DNA of 64,000 nucleotides from Paracoccaceae bacterium (GCA_009773055.1 WOUW01000001.1:1810-65809); one strand, 5' to 3'. Positions 26,602-35,436 are shown, numbered from the stretch's first letter. Made by a program: numbers and translations. The notes: generated by a model not told the origin, from the sequence alone.

Positions 26602-27139
26602 CGCGCGGCGGCAGTCCTGCAGCCCAATCGTCAAGCGCACGGCCAAGGGCAGCCCAGTCGGTGTATTCCTTGTCCTTGCCGGGTTCGACCGCCTCGCCCT
26701 TCATGTCGGCGATCCGCCGCATCGCCCAGGCGCGGAAGAAATCGTATTCCGAGAACTTGAACGCCCCCGCAACGTGCTCGACGCGGCCTGGTGTCCAGCC
26801 AGTATCGGACTCGAATTCGGCGAGGCAGCGGCGCAGGCCGGCCCAGTCGTCCGGATCGGTCCCAGCAGCCGAAAGCGAGACGGCGAGGAAAAGCGTCGGC
26901 ATCAGGGCCAGCTTATCCGCCGCGCCCTTCGCAAACTGGGCCAGCGATTTCTGATAGCCGCCCGCGTGCAGAGAGCCCGCAAGGATCGCGCCGTCAAAGC
27001 GCGGAAGGTCGAGATCGTCGGTGTCCGACGCCTCCAGAAGTTCGACCGAATGTCCGGTCGCAACCAGCCGGTCAGCGGCGAAGCGGGCAATCTTGCGGGT
27101 CTGACCGTCGGTGGTGGCATAGGCGATGAGCAGATACAT
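26573..27139 (-). CDS. Flavodoxin-fold protein (HemG-like protoporphyrinogen oxidase family)
   Basis: 188 residues with an N-terminal FMN-binding loop (LIAYATTDGQTRKIARF) and an ILAGSLHAGGYQKSLAQF segment, matching flavodoxin_5 domains of menaquinone-dependent protoporphyrinogen IX dehydrogenase (HemG). The C-terminal KFSEYDFFRAWAMRRIAD also resembles HemG. Whether it oxidises protoporphyrinogen here is uncertain, as Rhodobacterales often use HemJ. The start is chosen by a perfect AAAGGAGG before MYLLIAY. Confidence 0.75.
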   Translation of the reverse strand: MYLLIAYATTDGQTRKIARFAADRLVATGHSVELLEASDTDDLDLPRFDGAILAGSLHAGGYQKSLAQFAKGAADKLALMPTLFLAVSLSAAGTDPDDWAGLRRCLAEFESDTGWTPGRVEHVAGAFKFSEYDFFRAWAMRRIADMKGEAVEPGKDKEYTDWAALGRALDDWAAGLPPRVKAASASAL

Positions 27140-27207
27140 GTGCGCCTCCTTTCGGGATGGCGCCTTCATATCGCAACGGGCGGAGCGCTGCCCTGATCCG
27201 GATCAAG

Positions 27208-28017
27208 TCACGCCGATCGTGCCATCGCGGCGGGACGCGCGCCTTCGGCCCAGGCTGCCGCGGCCTGCCCGAAGGCCTGAAACAGCGGGCGCGACACGGG
27301 ATCGTTCCCTGCGTTCCATTCGGGGTGCCATTGCACCGAAAGGGTGAAGCCCGGCGCGTCCTTGACGAAGATCGCCTCGGGTGTGCCGTCAGGCGCATGG
27401 CCGTCGACGACGATCCGACAGCCCGGGCGTGCGATGCCCTGCCCGTGCAGCGTGTTCGTCATCACTTCGCGGGCCCCCATCAGCCTGTGGAAGACACCGC
27501 CCTCGCTGAAGGTGACGGTGTGGCGCAGGGCAAAGCATTCCTCCAGCGAGCCATCTGGCGGCATCCGGTGGTTCATCCGGCCCGGAAGGTCGCGGATTTC
27601 GGGATAAAGCGTGCCACCGAGGGCCACGTTTACTTCCTGGAACCCGCGGCAGATGCCAAGGAAGGGCTGGCCGCGGTCCACACAAGCCCGGATCAGCGGC
27701 AGGGTGATCGCATCACGACCCCGGTCGAAGGCTCCGTGGGCCGGGGTTTCCTCTTCGCCGTATTCGCTGGGATGCACGTTCGGCCGCCCGCCCGTCAGAA
27801 GGAAGGCGTCGCAAAGCTCCAGCAGTTCGTCCACGCCGACATAGCGCGGATCCGAGGGGATGATCAGCGGGATGCAATCGGCAACCTCGGCCACGGCGGC
27901 TGTGTTCATCGTCCCACTGGAATGGGCCGGATAACTGTTGTTGATCATGTAGCTATTGCCGATGATCCCGACGACAGGCCGTTGCCCCTTGCGCTTCACC
28001 CTTGGCATCGCTTCCAT
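27208..28017 (-). CDS. Class I glutamine amidotransferase, PuuD-like gamma-glutamyl-GABA hydrolase
   Basis: Peptidase C26 family, 269 residues. The nucleophile is Cys123 in FLGICRGFQEVN, and the His/Glu pair lies in SVQWHPEWN. The approach segment LLTGGRPNVHPSEYG is typical of PuuD, which hydrolyses gamma-glutamyl-GABA in putrescine breakdown. No other puu gene is nearby, so the substrate is a family guess. It lies 68 bp upstream of the flavodoxin gene on the same strand. Confidence 0.85.
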   Translation of the reverse strand: MEAMPRVKRKGQRPVVGIIGNSYMINNSYPAHSSGTMNTAAVAEVADCIPLIIPSDPRYVGVDELLELCDAFLLTGGRPNVHPSEYGEEETPAHGAFDRGRDAITLPLIRACVDRGQPFLGICRGFQEVNVALGGTLYPEIRDLPGRMNHRMPPDGSLEECFALRHTVTFSEGGVFHRLMGAREVMTNTLHGQGIARPGCRIVVDGHAPDGTPEAIFVKDAPGFTLSVQWHPEWNAGNDPVSRPLFQAFGQAAAAWAEGARPAAMARSA

Positions 28018-28148
28018 GGTTTCACCCCAAGGCCAGGATACGCCTTACCCTTCCGCACGAAAAGGGGCACCGTGCAGCCCGGATCGCACAGATCGGCTTC
28101 GGTCGTGCACAGGGCGCGAACAATCACGCTTCACGCTGAAATGAGTTT

Positions 28149-28166
28149 CCTTCCCATGCAGGAAGG
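28149..28166 (+). promoter_or_regulatory. MerR/CueR-like inverted repeat before the DUF305 gene
   Basis: CCTTCC-CATGCA-GGAAGG, a perfect 6-bp inverted repeat 40 bases before the DUF305 ATG. CueR sites have the same half-sites with a 7-base centre; this one has 6. DUF305 proteins are often in copper loci, which fits. Confidence 0.5.
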
Positions 28167-28206
28167 TTGGAATAGAGGCAGCGTGCAAACTTACGGGAGC
28201 CCTGCC

Positions 28207-28575
28207 ATGCTGAAGACGATGACCCTTGCGATTGCCCTGACTGCCGCGACCGCAGCCGCAGTCGCAGTCGCGCAAGAGGCAAAGACCGGCCACGAAGGCC
28301 ACACGATGATGGGCGACATGGGTCCGGCCTCCACGGCTTTCATGGAGGCCAACGACCGCATGCACAAAGGCATGGCGATCGAGTACACCGGCAACACCGA
28401 CCTCGATTTCATCCGCGGGATGGTTCCGCATCACCAGGGCGCGGTCGAAATGGCGAAGATCGTGCTGGAACACGGGAAAGACCCCGAGGTTCGCAAGCTT
28501 GCCGAAGGCATCATCGCGGCGCAGGAAGCCGAGATCAAATGGATGCAGGACTGGCTGGACAAGAACGGCGGCTGA
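28207..28575 (+). CDS. DUF305 (CopM-like) exported protein
   Basis: 122 residues with a cleavable signal peptide (MLKTMTLAIALTAATAAAVA, then VAQEA). The mature part is a small helical bundle rich in Met and His: HEGHTMMGDMG, NDRMHKGM, and the DUF305 core FIRGMVPHHQGAVEMAKIVL. Such proteins bind copper or silver in the periplasm. GGGAG precedes the ATG. The upstream CueR-like repeat suggests copper induction, which is inference. It is convergent with the following aminotransferase with no gap between stops. Confidence 0.85.
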   Translation: MLKTMTLAIALTAATAAAVAVAQEAKTGHEGHTMMGDMGPASTAFMEANDRMHKGMAIEYTGNTDLDFIRGMVPHHQGAVEMAKIVLEHGKDPEVRKLAEGIIAAQEAEIKWMQDWLDKNGG

Positions 28576-29778
28576 TCAGGCCTCGGCTGCCACGAACCTT
28601 GCGGCCGCCTCGATCGCACCTTGCCCGTGCGGGATGTCCAGCGCGGTCAGCCCGGCCTCCATTACTGCCAGCGCGCCCAGCGTCATGTGCGCGTTGACAT
28701 GACCCATGTGCCCGACCCGCAGGAAGCCGTGATAGGCCGGGTCGGTCGAGGGTGCCATGCCTAGGCCGATGCCCAGCGTGACCCCGGCCTTGGTCTCGCA
28801 CCAGTCGCGCAAGCGTGTGGCGTGCGGTGCGCCAAGCCGTGCCGCCGTGACCGAGCAGCCGCGATGGACCGGGTCGGCCACGTTCAGCGCGATGGAGGGG
28901 TTACCTGCACCCCAGGCATCGAAGGCGGCCCAGACCGCGCCCGCAAGCACCCGGTGGCGCTGCCACACGTTCGGCAGGCCTTCTTCGCGGATCATGTCCA
29001 GTGCGGCGCGCAGGCCGAAGAGGTGGCTCGTGGGGGCAGTGCCGTCCCAGATCTGCCAGAACTCCTCGGGTTCTGCGCGTGGTCCCCAGGCCCAATACGG
29101 CGTAGCAAGGTCTGACCGGCCGCAGCGCAGTCGTGCGGCTTCCGAGAACCAGACAAAGGCCACTCCCGGGGGCGTCATCAACCCCTTCTGGCAGGCCGCG
29201 ACCATCACGTCGACGCCCCAGTCGTCCATCCGGAACTCGTCGCAGCCAAGGCTTGCGATGCAGTCCACCGCCAGAAGCGCGGGATGGCCCGCTGCGTCCA
29301 TCACCGCCCGCAGCGCCGGAATGTCGGTCTTGATCGAGCTTGCCGTGTCGACGTGCGTCGTCAGCACGGCCTTGATCGTGTGGCCCGCGTCGGCCCGCAG
29401 CGCCGCCTCGATGCGGCCAAGGTCCACGGGCGAGGATTTGCCGAAATCCAGCACCTCGACATTGATGCCCATCGCGCGGGCGCTGTTTGCCCAGGACAGG
29501 CCAAACTGCCCCACGGCCAGCACCAGCGCCTTGTCGCCGCGAGAGAAGATGTTGGCGTTTGCCGCCTCCCATGCCGCATGACCGTTGCCGATATACATGG
29601 CGACATGGCCCACGGTTCCGGCAACCTGACGCAGATCGGGCCACAGTCCGGCGACGAGGTCGATCAGCGGACCCTCGTAGATGTTGGGCGAGCCTTGGTG
29701 CATGGCGCGCAGCACGCGATCGGGGATCACCGAAGGTCCGGGAATGGCCAGATAGGGGCGTCCTGCAGCAAGGCTCAT
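28576..29778 (-). CDS. Class V aminotransferase (serine-glyoxylate aminotransferase-like)
   Basis: PLP-dependent alanine/serine-glyoxylate aminotransferase family, 400 residues. The PLP lysine is Lys198 in AACQKGLMTPPGVAF, with the aspartate in LLAVDCIASLGCDEF. N-terminal IPGPSVIPDRVLRAM and C-terminal FLRVGHMGHVN are typical. The ATG at MSLAAG is chosen because GGAG lies 6 bases ahead of it. It may serve glyoxylate/serine interconversion; other family members use different amino donors. No pathway partner is adjacent. Confidence 0.88.
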   Translation of the reverse strand: MSLAAGRPYLAIPGPSVIPDRVLRAMHQGSPNIYEGPLIDLVAGLWPDLRQVAGTVGHVAMYIGNGHAAWEAANANIFSRGDKALVLAVGQFGLSWANSARAMGINVEVLDFGKSSPVDLGRIEAALRADAGHTIKAVLTTHVDTASSIKTDIPALRAVMDAAGHPALLAVDCIASLGCDEFRMDDWGVDVMVAACQKGLMTPPGVAFVWFSEAARLRCGRSDLATPYWAWGPRAEPEEFWQIWDGTAPTSHLFGLRAALDMIREEGLPNVWQRHRVLAGAVWAAFDAWGAGNPSIALNVADPVHRGCSVTAARLGAPHATRLRDWCETKAGVTLGIGLGMAPSTDPAYHGFLRVGHMGHVNAHMTLGALAVMEAGLTALDIPHGQGAIEAAARFVAAEA

Positions 29779-29905
29779 GTATGTCTCCAAGATGTTCCCT
29801 GCGATGGCTAGGCCGGGGCGTCGCCCGCGTCAACCGGCCCGGCTTGAGGCGCGCAGGCTTTCCCGCTAAACCCCAGTTCTGATCCGGCAGAAAGCAGACC
29901 GCCCC

Positions 29906-31657
29906 TTGGAAACCACCCGCGCCTATACTTCCCGCGAGCTGCTGGGCAGATTCTGGCGTGGCTACCTTCGCCAGCACTGGCTGCTGTTGGCCCTTTCTTT
30001 CATGGTGATGGTGATCGAAGGCTCGACGCTGGGCCTCTTGTCCTACATGCTCGAGCCGTTGTTCGATCAGGTGTTCCAGCCTGGCGGTTCGGGCGGGCTG
30101 ATTTGGGTGGGCGGGGCCATCTTTGCGCTGTTCGTGGTCCGCGCCACGACGTCGATCATCGGGCGCAGGATCACGGCGCAAGTCAACCTTCAGTCTGCCG
30201 GACGCATGCAGACAGATCTGGTGCGGCATTTGCTTACGCTTGACGCCAGCTTTTTTCAGGCAAATCCACCGGGAAGCTTGATCGAGCGCGTGCAGGGCGA
30301 CACAGTTGCCTCGACCAGCGCGACGATCACGGTCTTTACCGGCTTTGCGCGCGATATGGTTGCCTTGGTCGGACTTTTTGCGGTCGCGTTGATGATCGAC
30401 CCGCTTTGGACCGTTGCGGCCCTTGTCGGCGCACCGCTGCTTTTGCTTCCGACATATTTCCTGCGGCGCTATCTTTATCGCAAGGTCATTCTCACCCGCG
30501 AGCAAGCCGGACTTCGCGCCACGCGGCTGGACGAAATCTTCCACGGCATTCAAGCAGTCAAGCTGAACCGGATGGAGACCTACCAGACCGACCGCTTCAA
30601 GCGCATCATCGACACTATCGTCCGGGCCGAGGTGAAGGCGACAACGGCGCGCGCAGCCATGCCAGCCCTTGTCGATGTGATCACCGGAATCGGCTTCTTT
30701 GCCGTTCTGATGCTGGGCGGTGCCGAAGTGGCCAATGGCGAACGCACGATCGGTGAATTCATGTCGTTCTTCACCGCGATGACCTTGACTTTCCAGCCGA
30801 TCCGACGGCTGAGCGACCTTGCCGGAATGTGGCAGGTCGGGCGGGGCAGCCTTGTCCGCATCTTCGGCATTTTCGACCTGGAAAGCCGAAACACCCGTCC
30901 GGCCCAAAGCCGCGCCCATCCTGCGCCGGGTGCCCCGGAGGTCCGCTTCGAGAACGTCACTTTCGACTATCCCGACCGTCCCGTGCTGAAAGGGCTGACC
31001 TTTACCGCCGAGGCAGGAAAGGTCACCGCTCTGGTCGGCAGTTCGGGTGCGGGCAAATCCACCGTCTTCCAGTTGATCGCCGCGCTGATCGAGCCGCAGG
31101 CGGGGCGCATCCTGATCGGCGGTGTCGATGTGCAGGACCTCAGCCTCTCCGACCAGCGCGCGCTTCTTGCGTCGGTCACGCAGGATTCAGCACTTTTCGA
31201 CGAGACACTGCACGAGAACCTGACCCTGGGGCGGACGGGTCTGGATTACGCCCGGATCGAAAGGGCGATTGCCGATGCCGAGGTGTCGAGTTTCATTGCG
31301 GCACTTCCGCTTGGTCTCGATACGCCAGCGGGAACCCGGGGTTCAGCCCTTTCCGGGGGTCAGCGGCAGCGGGTCGCGATTGCCCGGGCGCTTCTGGCGG
31401 ATGCACCGGTCCTGTTGCTGGATGAGGCGACTTCGGCGCTTGATACACGGACCGAAGCTGCCGTGACCGAAGCGCTGGCACGGGCACAGTCCGGGCGCAC
31501 GACGCTGGTGATCGCGCACCGGCTGTCCACCGTGAAGGGCGCGGACAAGATCATCGTTCTCGATCAGGGTCACCTTGTCGAGGAAGGCACCCATGACAGC
31601 CTGATGGCGCGGAAGGGCCTTTATGCCCAGCTGCATCAGGCACAACTGCGTGACTGA
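29906..31657 (+). CDS. ABC transporter, fused membrane and ATPase domains (MsbA-like exporter)
   Basis: Type IV half-transporter of 583 residues. Six membrane helices lie in residues 1-320 (WLLLALSFMVMVIEGSTLGL, IWVGGAIFALFVV, and others), with the coupling segment FFQANPPGSLIERVQGD. The ATPase domain has Walker A GSSGAGKST, signature LSGGQRQRVAIARALLADAP, Walker B VLLLDEATSALD and the H-loop VIAHRLST. The TTG start lacks a strong SD. The family exports lipids, lipopolysaccharide precursors or drugs; the cargo is not readable from sequence. Confidence 0.9.
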   Translation: METTRAYTSRELLGRFWRGYLRQHWLLLALSFMVMVIEGSTLGLLSYMLEPLFDQVFQPGGSGGLIWVGGAIFALFVVRATTSIIGRRITAQVNLQSAGRMQTDLVRHLLTLDASFFQANPPGSLIERVQGDTVASTSATITVFTGFARDMVALVGLFAVALMIDPLWTVAALVGAPLLLLPTYFLRRYLYRKVILTREQAGLRATRLDEIFHGIQAVKLNRMETYQTDRFKRIIDTIVRAEVKATTARAAMPALVDVITGIGFFAVLMLGGAEVANGERTIGEFMSFFTAMTLTFQPIRRLSDLAGMWQVGRGSLVRIFGIFDLESRNTRPAQSRAHPAPGAPEVRFENVTFDYPDRPVLKGLTFTAEAGKVTALVGSSGAGKSTVFQLIAALIEPQAGRILIGGVDVQDLSLSDQRALLASVTQDSALFDETLHENLTLGRTGLDYARIERAIADAEVSSFIAALPLGLDTPAGTRGSALSGGQRQRVAIARALLADAPVLLLDEATSALDTRTEAAVTEALARAQSGRTTLVIAHRLSTVKGADKIIVLDQGHLVEEGTHDSLMARKGLYAQLHQAQLRD

Positions 31658-31706
31658 CCCTTTCGCGCGAACCTCTGCCAGCTTACCCTGAGCCGCATCA
31701 TGCACG

Positions 31707-32402
31707 GTGAAACCGCCCCCGAACGACATCCGCCCGCTGGAGCAACGTCCGGGCATTGTCTGGGCCGCCCTTCTGACCCCGCAAGGCAAGTATCTGGCTG
31801 ATTTCTTTGTCGTAAGGACAGTGGACGGCCGATTGCTTCTCGACATCTCGACCCCCCTTGCCGCCGACACCCTGCGGCGGCTGACGCTTTACCGATTGCG
31901 TGCCGATGTGCAGATCACTCCGGTCGCCTTGCATGTGCTGCGCGGTCTTGGTGCGCCTTCGGCTGGCGCGCTGGCTGACCCACGCCATCCGGCCCTTGGC
32001 TGGCGGGCCTGGTCCGAAACCCCGGGACGCGACCCGACTATCGACTGGGACCGGATCCGGGTCGAGAACCTGATCCCGGACAGCGGCGTCGAGCTGATCC
32101 CTGACGACAGTTTTATCCTGGAACACGGTTTCGAGCGGCTTCACGGCGTCGACTTCCGCAAGGGTTGCTATGTCGGCCAGGAAGTCACCGCGCGGATGAA
32201 ACACAAGACGGACCTGCGCAAGGGTCTGATCGGCGTCGCGGTGGACGGTGTCGCCCCGGTCGGGACCGAGATCACCAGCGAAGACGACAAGCCCGCGGGC
32301 ACCCTTTTTACCCAGAGCGGCGGATTCGGGATCGCCTACCTGCGGCACGACCGGGCCAATGGCATTTTGAAGGCAGGCCCGGCACGAGTGCGCATCGTTT
32401 GA
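31707..32402 (+). CDS. ygfZ: YgfZ/GcvT-type folate-binding protein, apparently lacking its N-terminal segment
   Basis: Tetrahydrofolate-dependent Fe-S cluster repair protein. The signature KGCYVGQEVTARMKHK is intact, with the catalytic-type Cys, and the C-terminal beta barrel is present. Full-length members begin with a segment containing G-x5-FLQ-x-LVTND; here the reading frame opens at a GTG right before PPPNDIRPLEQRPGIVW, so about 20-25 residues are absent and the frame upstream is closed by a TGA at 31689. No clear SD precedes the GTG. Either the gene is 5'-truncated by a small deletion or the assembly is faulty. The length is 231 residues. Confidence 0.8.
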   Translation: MKPPPNDIRPLEQRPGIVWAALLTPQGKYLADFFVVRTVDGRLLLDISTPLAADTLRRLTLYRLRADVQITPVALHVLRGLGAPSAGALADPRHPALGWRAWSETPGRDPTIDWDRIRVENLIPDSGVELIPDDSFILEHGFERLHGVDFRKGCYVGQEVTARMKHKTDLRKGLIGVAVDGVAPVGTEITSEDDKPAGTLFTQSGGFGIAYLRHDRANGILKAGPARVRIV

Positions 32403-32523
32403 CAGACTCTGCGCGCGCTTTGGCAAGAAATTCCTTACCAAAGGTTGAAATACTGCCACCTGCCTCTAAATATCGTTATTGTTACGGGGTGCGACCGACT
32501 AGATGCTGATGCACATCGCACAA

Positions 32524-32544
32524 GCTATGCGTTTCGTGCATAGC
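32524..32544. promoter_or_regulatory. Inverted repeat GCTATGC-N7-GCATAGC upstream of the DUF6280 gene
   Basis: A perfect 7-bp inverted repeat in the 235-bp gap before the DUF6280-type gene, about 95 bp from its ATG. It is a possible operator or leader hairpin. The gap holds no gene. Confidence 0.4.
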
Positions 32545-32637
32545 AGTCATTCCAAACCGGTAACCCCCGAATCGTGACCAAACCGTTACAACCCACGGAC
32601 GCCGCGAAAGACAAGAGCAAGAATAAAGGAAACAACG

Positions 32638-32964
32638 ATGCGTGACACCATCGACAGCACCGCCTTCAACTTCGAGCAGGGCCAACGTGCACGCAAACTT
32701 TTCGCCGCCGTTGTTCTGGCGGCGCTGGACGACGCCATTGCCGACGACAAGAAGTATGGCAACGGCCCCGATCAGATTGCCCGCTGGGCGCGGTCGCGCG
32801 ACGGCCGTGAAGTGCTGTCCTGCGCCGGGATTGACCCGAACGAGCGGGTTGTCAAGGGGCTGATGGAATTTGTCGGCAAGGGCGTTCGCACCTCGGTCGC
32901 ACTGTCGCGCGAAGAATCGGAGCGCCGCCACGCGCTTGAGATCGAACAGGCCGAAGCCGCCTGA
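32638..32964 (+). CDS. DUF6280-type conserved hypothetical protein
   Basis: 108 residues, all-helical and charged, without signal or membrane segments. It begins MRDTIDSTAFNFEQGQRARK and contains DDAIADDKKYGNGPDQIARW and SCAGIDPNERVVKGLMEF. I recognise it as a highly conserved small Rhodobacterales protein (DUF6280) of unknown function. AAAGGA lies 7 bases before the ATG. A clear intrinsic terminator follows. The long 235-bp leader region suggests its own regulated promoter. Confidence 0.75.
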   Translation: MRDTIDSTAFNFEQGQRARKLFAAVVLAALDDAIADDKKYGNGPDQIARWARSRDGREVLSCAGIDPNERVVKGLMEFVGKGVRTSVALSREESERRHALEIEQAEAA

Positions 32965-32989
32965 TCAGACGGTCCTGACCGACGAAATG

Positions 32990-33011
32990 CGCGCGCCTCG
33001 GCGCGCGTTTT
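32990..33011 (+). terminator. Intrinsic terminator after the DUF6280 gene
   Basis: CGCGCGC-CTCG-GCGCGCG stem-loop followed by TTTTC, 25 bases after the stop. It lies between convergent genes and may serve both. Confidence 0.75.
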
Positions 33012-33025
33012 CATTTCCGAGGCTG

Positions 33026-33970
33026 TCAGTCCAGATCGCGGGCCATCAGAGCGCGGTTGATCTCGGCCCGCACTAGCTTGCGCACGTTGCGGGTGATCCG
33101 CTCACCCAGTTCGCCCTGCAATTCCTGGCGAAGCGTCTGCCGGACGATGTCCTGCAAGGCGGCTTCGTCCAGCACGGCAAGCGGGATGCCGTCTTCGTCC
33201 AGAAGTTCCGATGCCAGAGGCGTGGCAGCGGCTACTGTCGCGTCGGCCTGCGGTGCATCGTGACCAGGCAGCGGGCTGGCTTCGACACGCTTCTCCGCAG
33301 CCGCGTCTTCGGTCGCAGCCTTGGGCACATCGCCAACTTCGCCAGCCGCAAGCTGCGCGGCTAGGTGTTCTGCCCGGCGTCGCAGCGGAATGAAGGGGAT
33401 CGGCTCGTCCTGGTCCCAGGATCCGACCTCTGCGTCAGATTCTGCTTCGTCCGGTTCCGGCCCGTTGAGAACCTCGGCCTCTTCGGCGGCAAGAGCAGCC
33501 TCACCCAGGGAAACCACTTCGGGCTCGACCCAGATTTCGTCTTCCCACTCTGCCTCGGTGGCATCGGCGATGACATCCAAAGTCTCAGGCTCGGCGACGC
33601 TGGAAACGACGCTTTCGCCAACCACCGGTTCAGGGTCGATCTCCGTAGGCCGGCCCGTGGCCAGGGACGTTTCTTCGACTGCGACAAGTCCCGCCGGACT
33701 GTCCACCTGCTGAGGAAGGTCGAGTCCCCCAACAGCTTCATCCCCACCCAGGAGTTCGGGGATGGCTTCCACAACGGGGGCGTCAAGCACCAGTGTCGCC
33801 AGTGGACTGGTTTCGGGGACCACGCGCAAGGCGGGGGTCAGCAGTAACCGGTCAGCGTTCAGGTCACGGCTTAGGGTCCGGGGTCGCTGTTCGTTGGACA
33901 CAAGCCTGCGCACCGAGGAAACAACATCCTCGATCTCTTCCGAGCTTAGGGGTCCAGCCATCGGGAACAT
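33026..33970 (-). CDS. Acidic protein with PopZ-like ends (DUF2497-like)
   Basis: 314 residues with a tripartite plan. A short N-terminal helix (LSSEEIEDVVSSVRRLVSNE) resembles the start of DUF2497/PopZ proteins. A long Glu/Asp/Ala/Pro-rich disordered middle runs through about residues 35-250. A C-terminal amphipathic helix region (LQDIVRQTLRQELQGELGER then ITRNVRKLVRAEINRALMA) resembles the PopZ oligomerisation helices. PopZ organises the cell pole in alphaproteobacteria. The likeness is of architecture and helix pattern, so the call is tentative. An ATG three codons later is an alternative start. Convergent with the DUF6280 gene. Confidence 0.55.
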   Translation of the reverse strand: MFPMAGPLSSEEIEDVVSSVRRLVSNEQRPRTLSRDLNADRLLLTPALRVVPETSPLATLVLDAPVVEAIPELLGGDEAVGGLDLPQQVDSPAGLVAVEETSLATGRPTEIDPEPVVGESVVSSVAEPETLDVIADATEAEWEDEIWVEPEVVSLGEAALAAEEAEVLNGPEPDEAESDAEVGSWDQDEPIPFIPLRRRAEHLAAQLAAGEVGDVPKAATEDAAAEKRVEASPLPGHDAPQADATVAAATPLASELLDEDGIPLAVLDEAALQDIVRQTLRQELQGELGERITRNVRKLVRAEINRALMARDLD

Positions 33971-34059
33971 CCGGTCGCGTGCGCGCAGTGTGACGTCAAC
34001 TTAGCGCCACAAGCCCCAGAATAGCAACAGTAATCGGGGATTGTCGCTTTGGTGAGAGT

Positions 34060-35436
34060 TCAGTTGCCGATCTTTTCCAAAATCCGGTCCAGCTTCTTGC
34101 CCTGCGCGCTGTGCGATGGTGCTTTTTCCACCGCACCGTAATAGGCCTCGGGGTCATAGGTCGGGATGCCAAGCTTCAGATGGTCCACCGTCAGAAGGCC
34201 CATCGTCGCCAGAACCTGATAGACTGCGACATAGCGTTGCGCCTCTGCGTCAAGCCTGGCGTTGCGGGCGTCCAGCAGTTCCTGTTCCGCGTTCAGCACG
34301 TCCAGCGTGGTGCGAGTTCCGGCGGCCGCCTCTTCCCGCACGCCATCGAAAGCTGCCTGGGACGCGCGTGTCTGCAAATCGGACGCCTCGATCGAGGCTG
34401 CAGCAACCGCGAGGTTGGCCCAGGCGACGCCTACATTCTGCACCACCCCGACGGCCACCTGCTGCAACCCGGCCCTTGCCGAGTCTTTTCCTGCCAGCGC
34501 GCGGCGTTGCAGCGACGAGAGCCGTCCCCCGGCATAGATGGTCTGGTTCATCGTCAGCCCCAGTGACTGCGACTGCAGGTCTTGGTCATCGGTGCGCAGA
34601 GTTGCGCCCAGGCCAATGGTCGGCGCGCGGCCCGCCTCGGCAAGATCGACCTGCAGGTCCGCCACGGTCACCTGATGTTGCGCCTGCCGGATCGAGGGAT
34701 GGGTAGCGCGTGCAACGGCTTGCGCCTCTTCCAACGTGCGTGGCAGGGCCGGAGCTTTCGGCAAGGCCGCCAGGTTTTGAGGGTAAGCGCCGGTCGCGGC
34801 CTTGTAGGCCTCGCGGGCGATCATCAGCTGACCTTCAGCCGAGGCGAGCGCCGCGCGGGACGCCGCAAGCCGGGCTTCGGCAATCGAGACGTCCGTGCGG
34901 GTAATTTCACCCACATCGAAGCGGTCCTGCGCTGCGCGCAGTTCCTGGGTGATCAGCCGCAGATTGCTTTGCCGCAAGGCCACGACTTCCTGCGCGAGCC
35001 GGACATCGACATAGGCGCGGACCGCCGACAAAAGCACGTTCTGTTCGACGTCGATAAGCGCTTGCCGGGTCGCCAGAACGCTTTCCTTGGCGATCGCGAT
35101 GCCGATCTGGCGACGTCCCGCATCCCAAATCGTCAGCTCGGCGCTGAGGGTCAGGGACGCGGATAGCCCTTCGCTGACTGTAAGCCCGCCCAAGCCCATC
35201 ACATCGGCCCGTTGCCAGGCCCCTTGCAAGGTGTAGGCCACCACCGGGCGCAGGGCCGAGACCGCTTCAGCCACGCCTTCATCTGCAGCGCGCAGGACGG
35301 CGCGGTTCTGGTCCAAGAGGTTGGAGTTCTTGTAGGCCGCAATCAGCGCATCTGCCAGCGTTTCTGCCCGGGATGCCGGCGCAGCCACCAGCCCCGCAAG
35401 AACCACAACCGCCGACAAAAGCCATCCACGCATCAT
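34060..35436 (-). CDS. tolC: TolC family outer membrane channel
   Basis: Outer-membrane exit duct for type I secretion and RND/ABC efflux, 458 residues. The signal peptide is MMRGWLLSAVVVLAGLVAAP ending in ASRAET. Two repeats of the TolC alpha-barrel pattern follow (ALIAAYKNSNLLDQNRAVLR; ALPRTLEEAQAVARATHPSI), with YTLQGAWQRAD and IGLGATLRTD strands and a heptad-rich helix near LDVLNAEQELLDARNARLDA. It is preceded about 100 bp upstream by pcm on the same strand, an arrangement I recall in Rhodobacterales. Confidence 0.93.
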   Translation of the reverse strand: MMRGWLLSAVVVLAGLVAAPASRAETLADALIAAYKNSNLLDQNRAVLRAADEGVAEAVSALRPVVAYTLQGAWQRADVMGLGGLTVSEGLSASLTLSAELTIWDAGRRQIGIAIAKESVLATRQALIDVEQNVLLSAVRAYVDVRLAQEVVALRQSNLRLITQELRAAQDRFDVGEITRTDVSIAEARLAASRAALASAEGQLMIAREAYKAATGAYPQNLAALPKAPALPRTLEEAQAVARATHPSIRQAQHQVTVADLQVDLAEAGRAPTIGLGATLRTDDQDLQSQSLGLTMNQTIYAGGRLSSLQRRALAGKDSARAGLQQVAVGVVQNVGVAWANLAVAAASIEASDLQTRASQAAFDGVREEAAAGTRTTLDVLNAEQELLDARNARLDAEAQRYVAVYQVLATMGLLTVDHLKLGIPTYDPEAYYGAVEKAPSHSAQGKKLDRILEKIGN

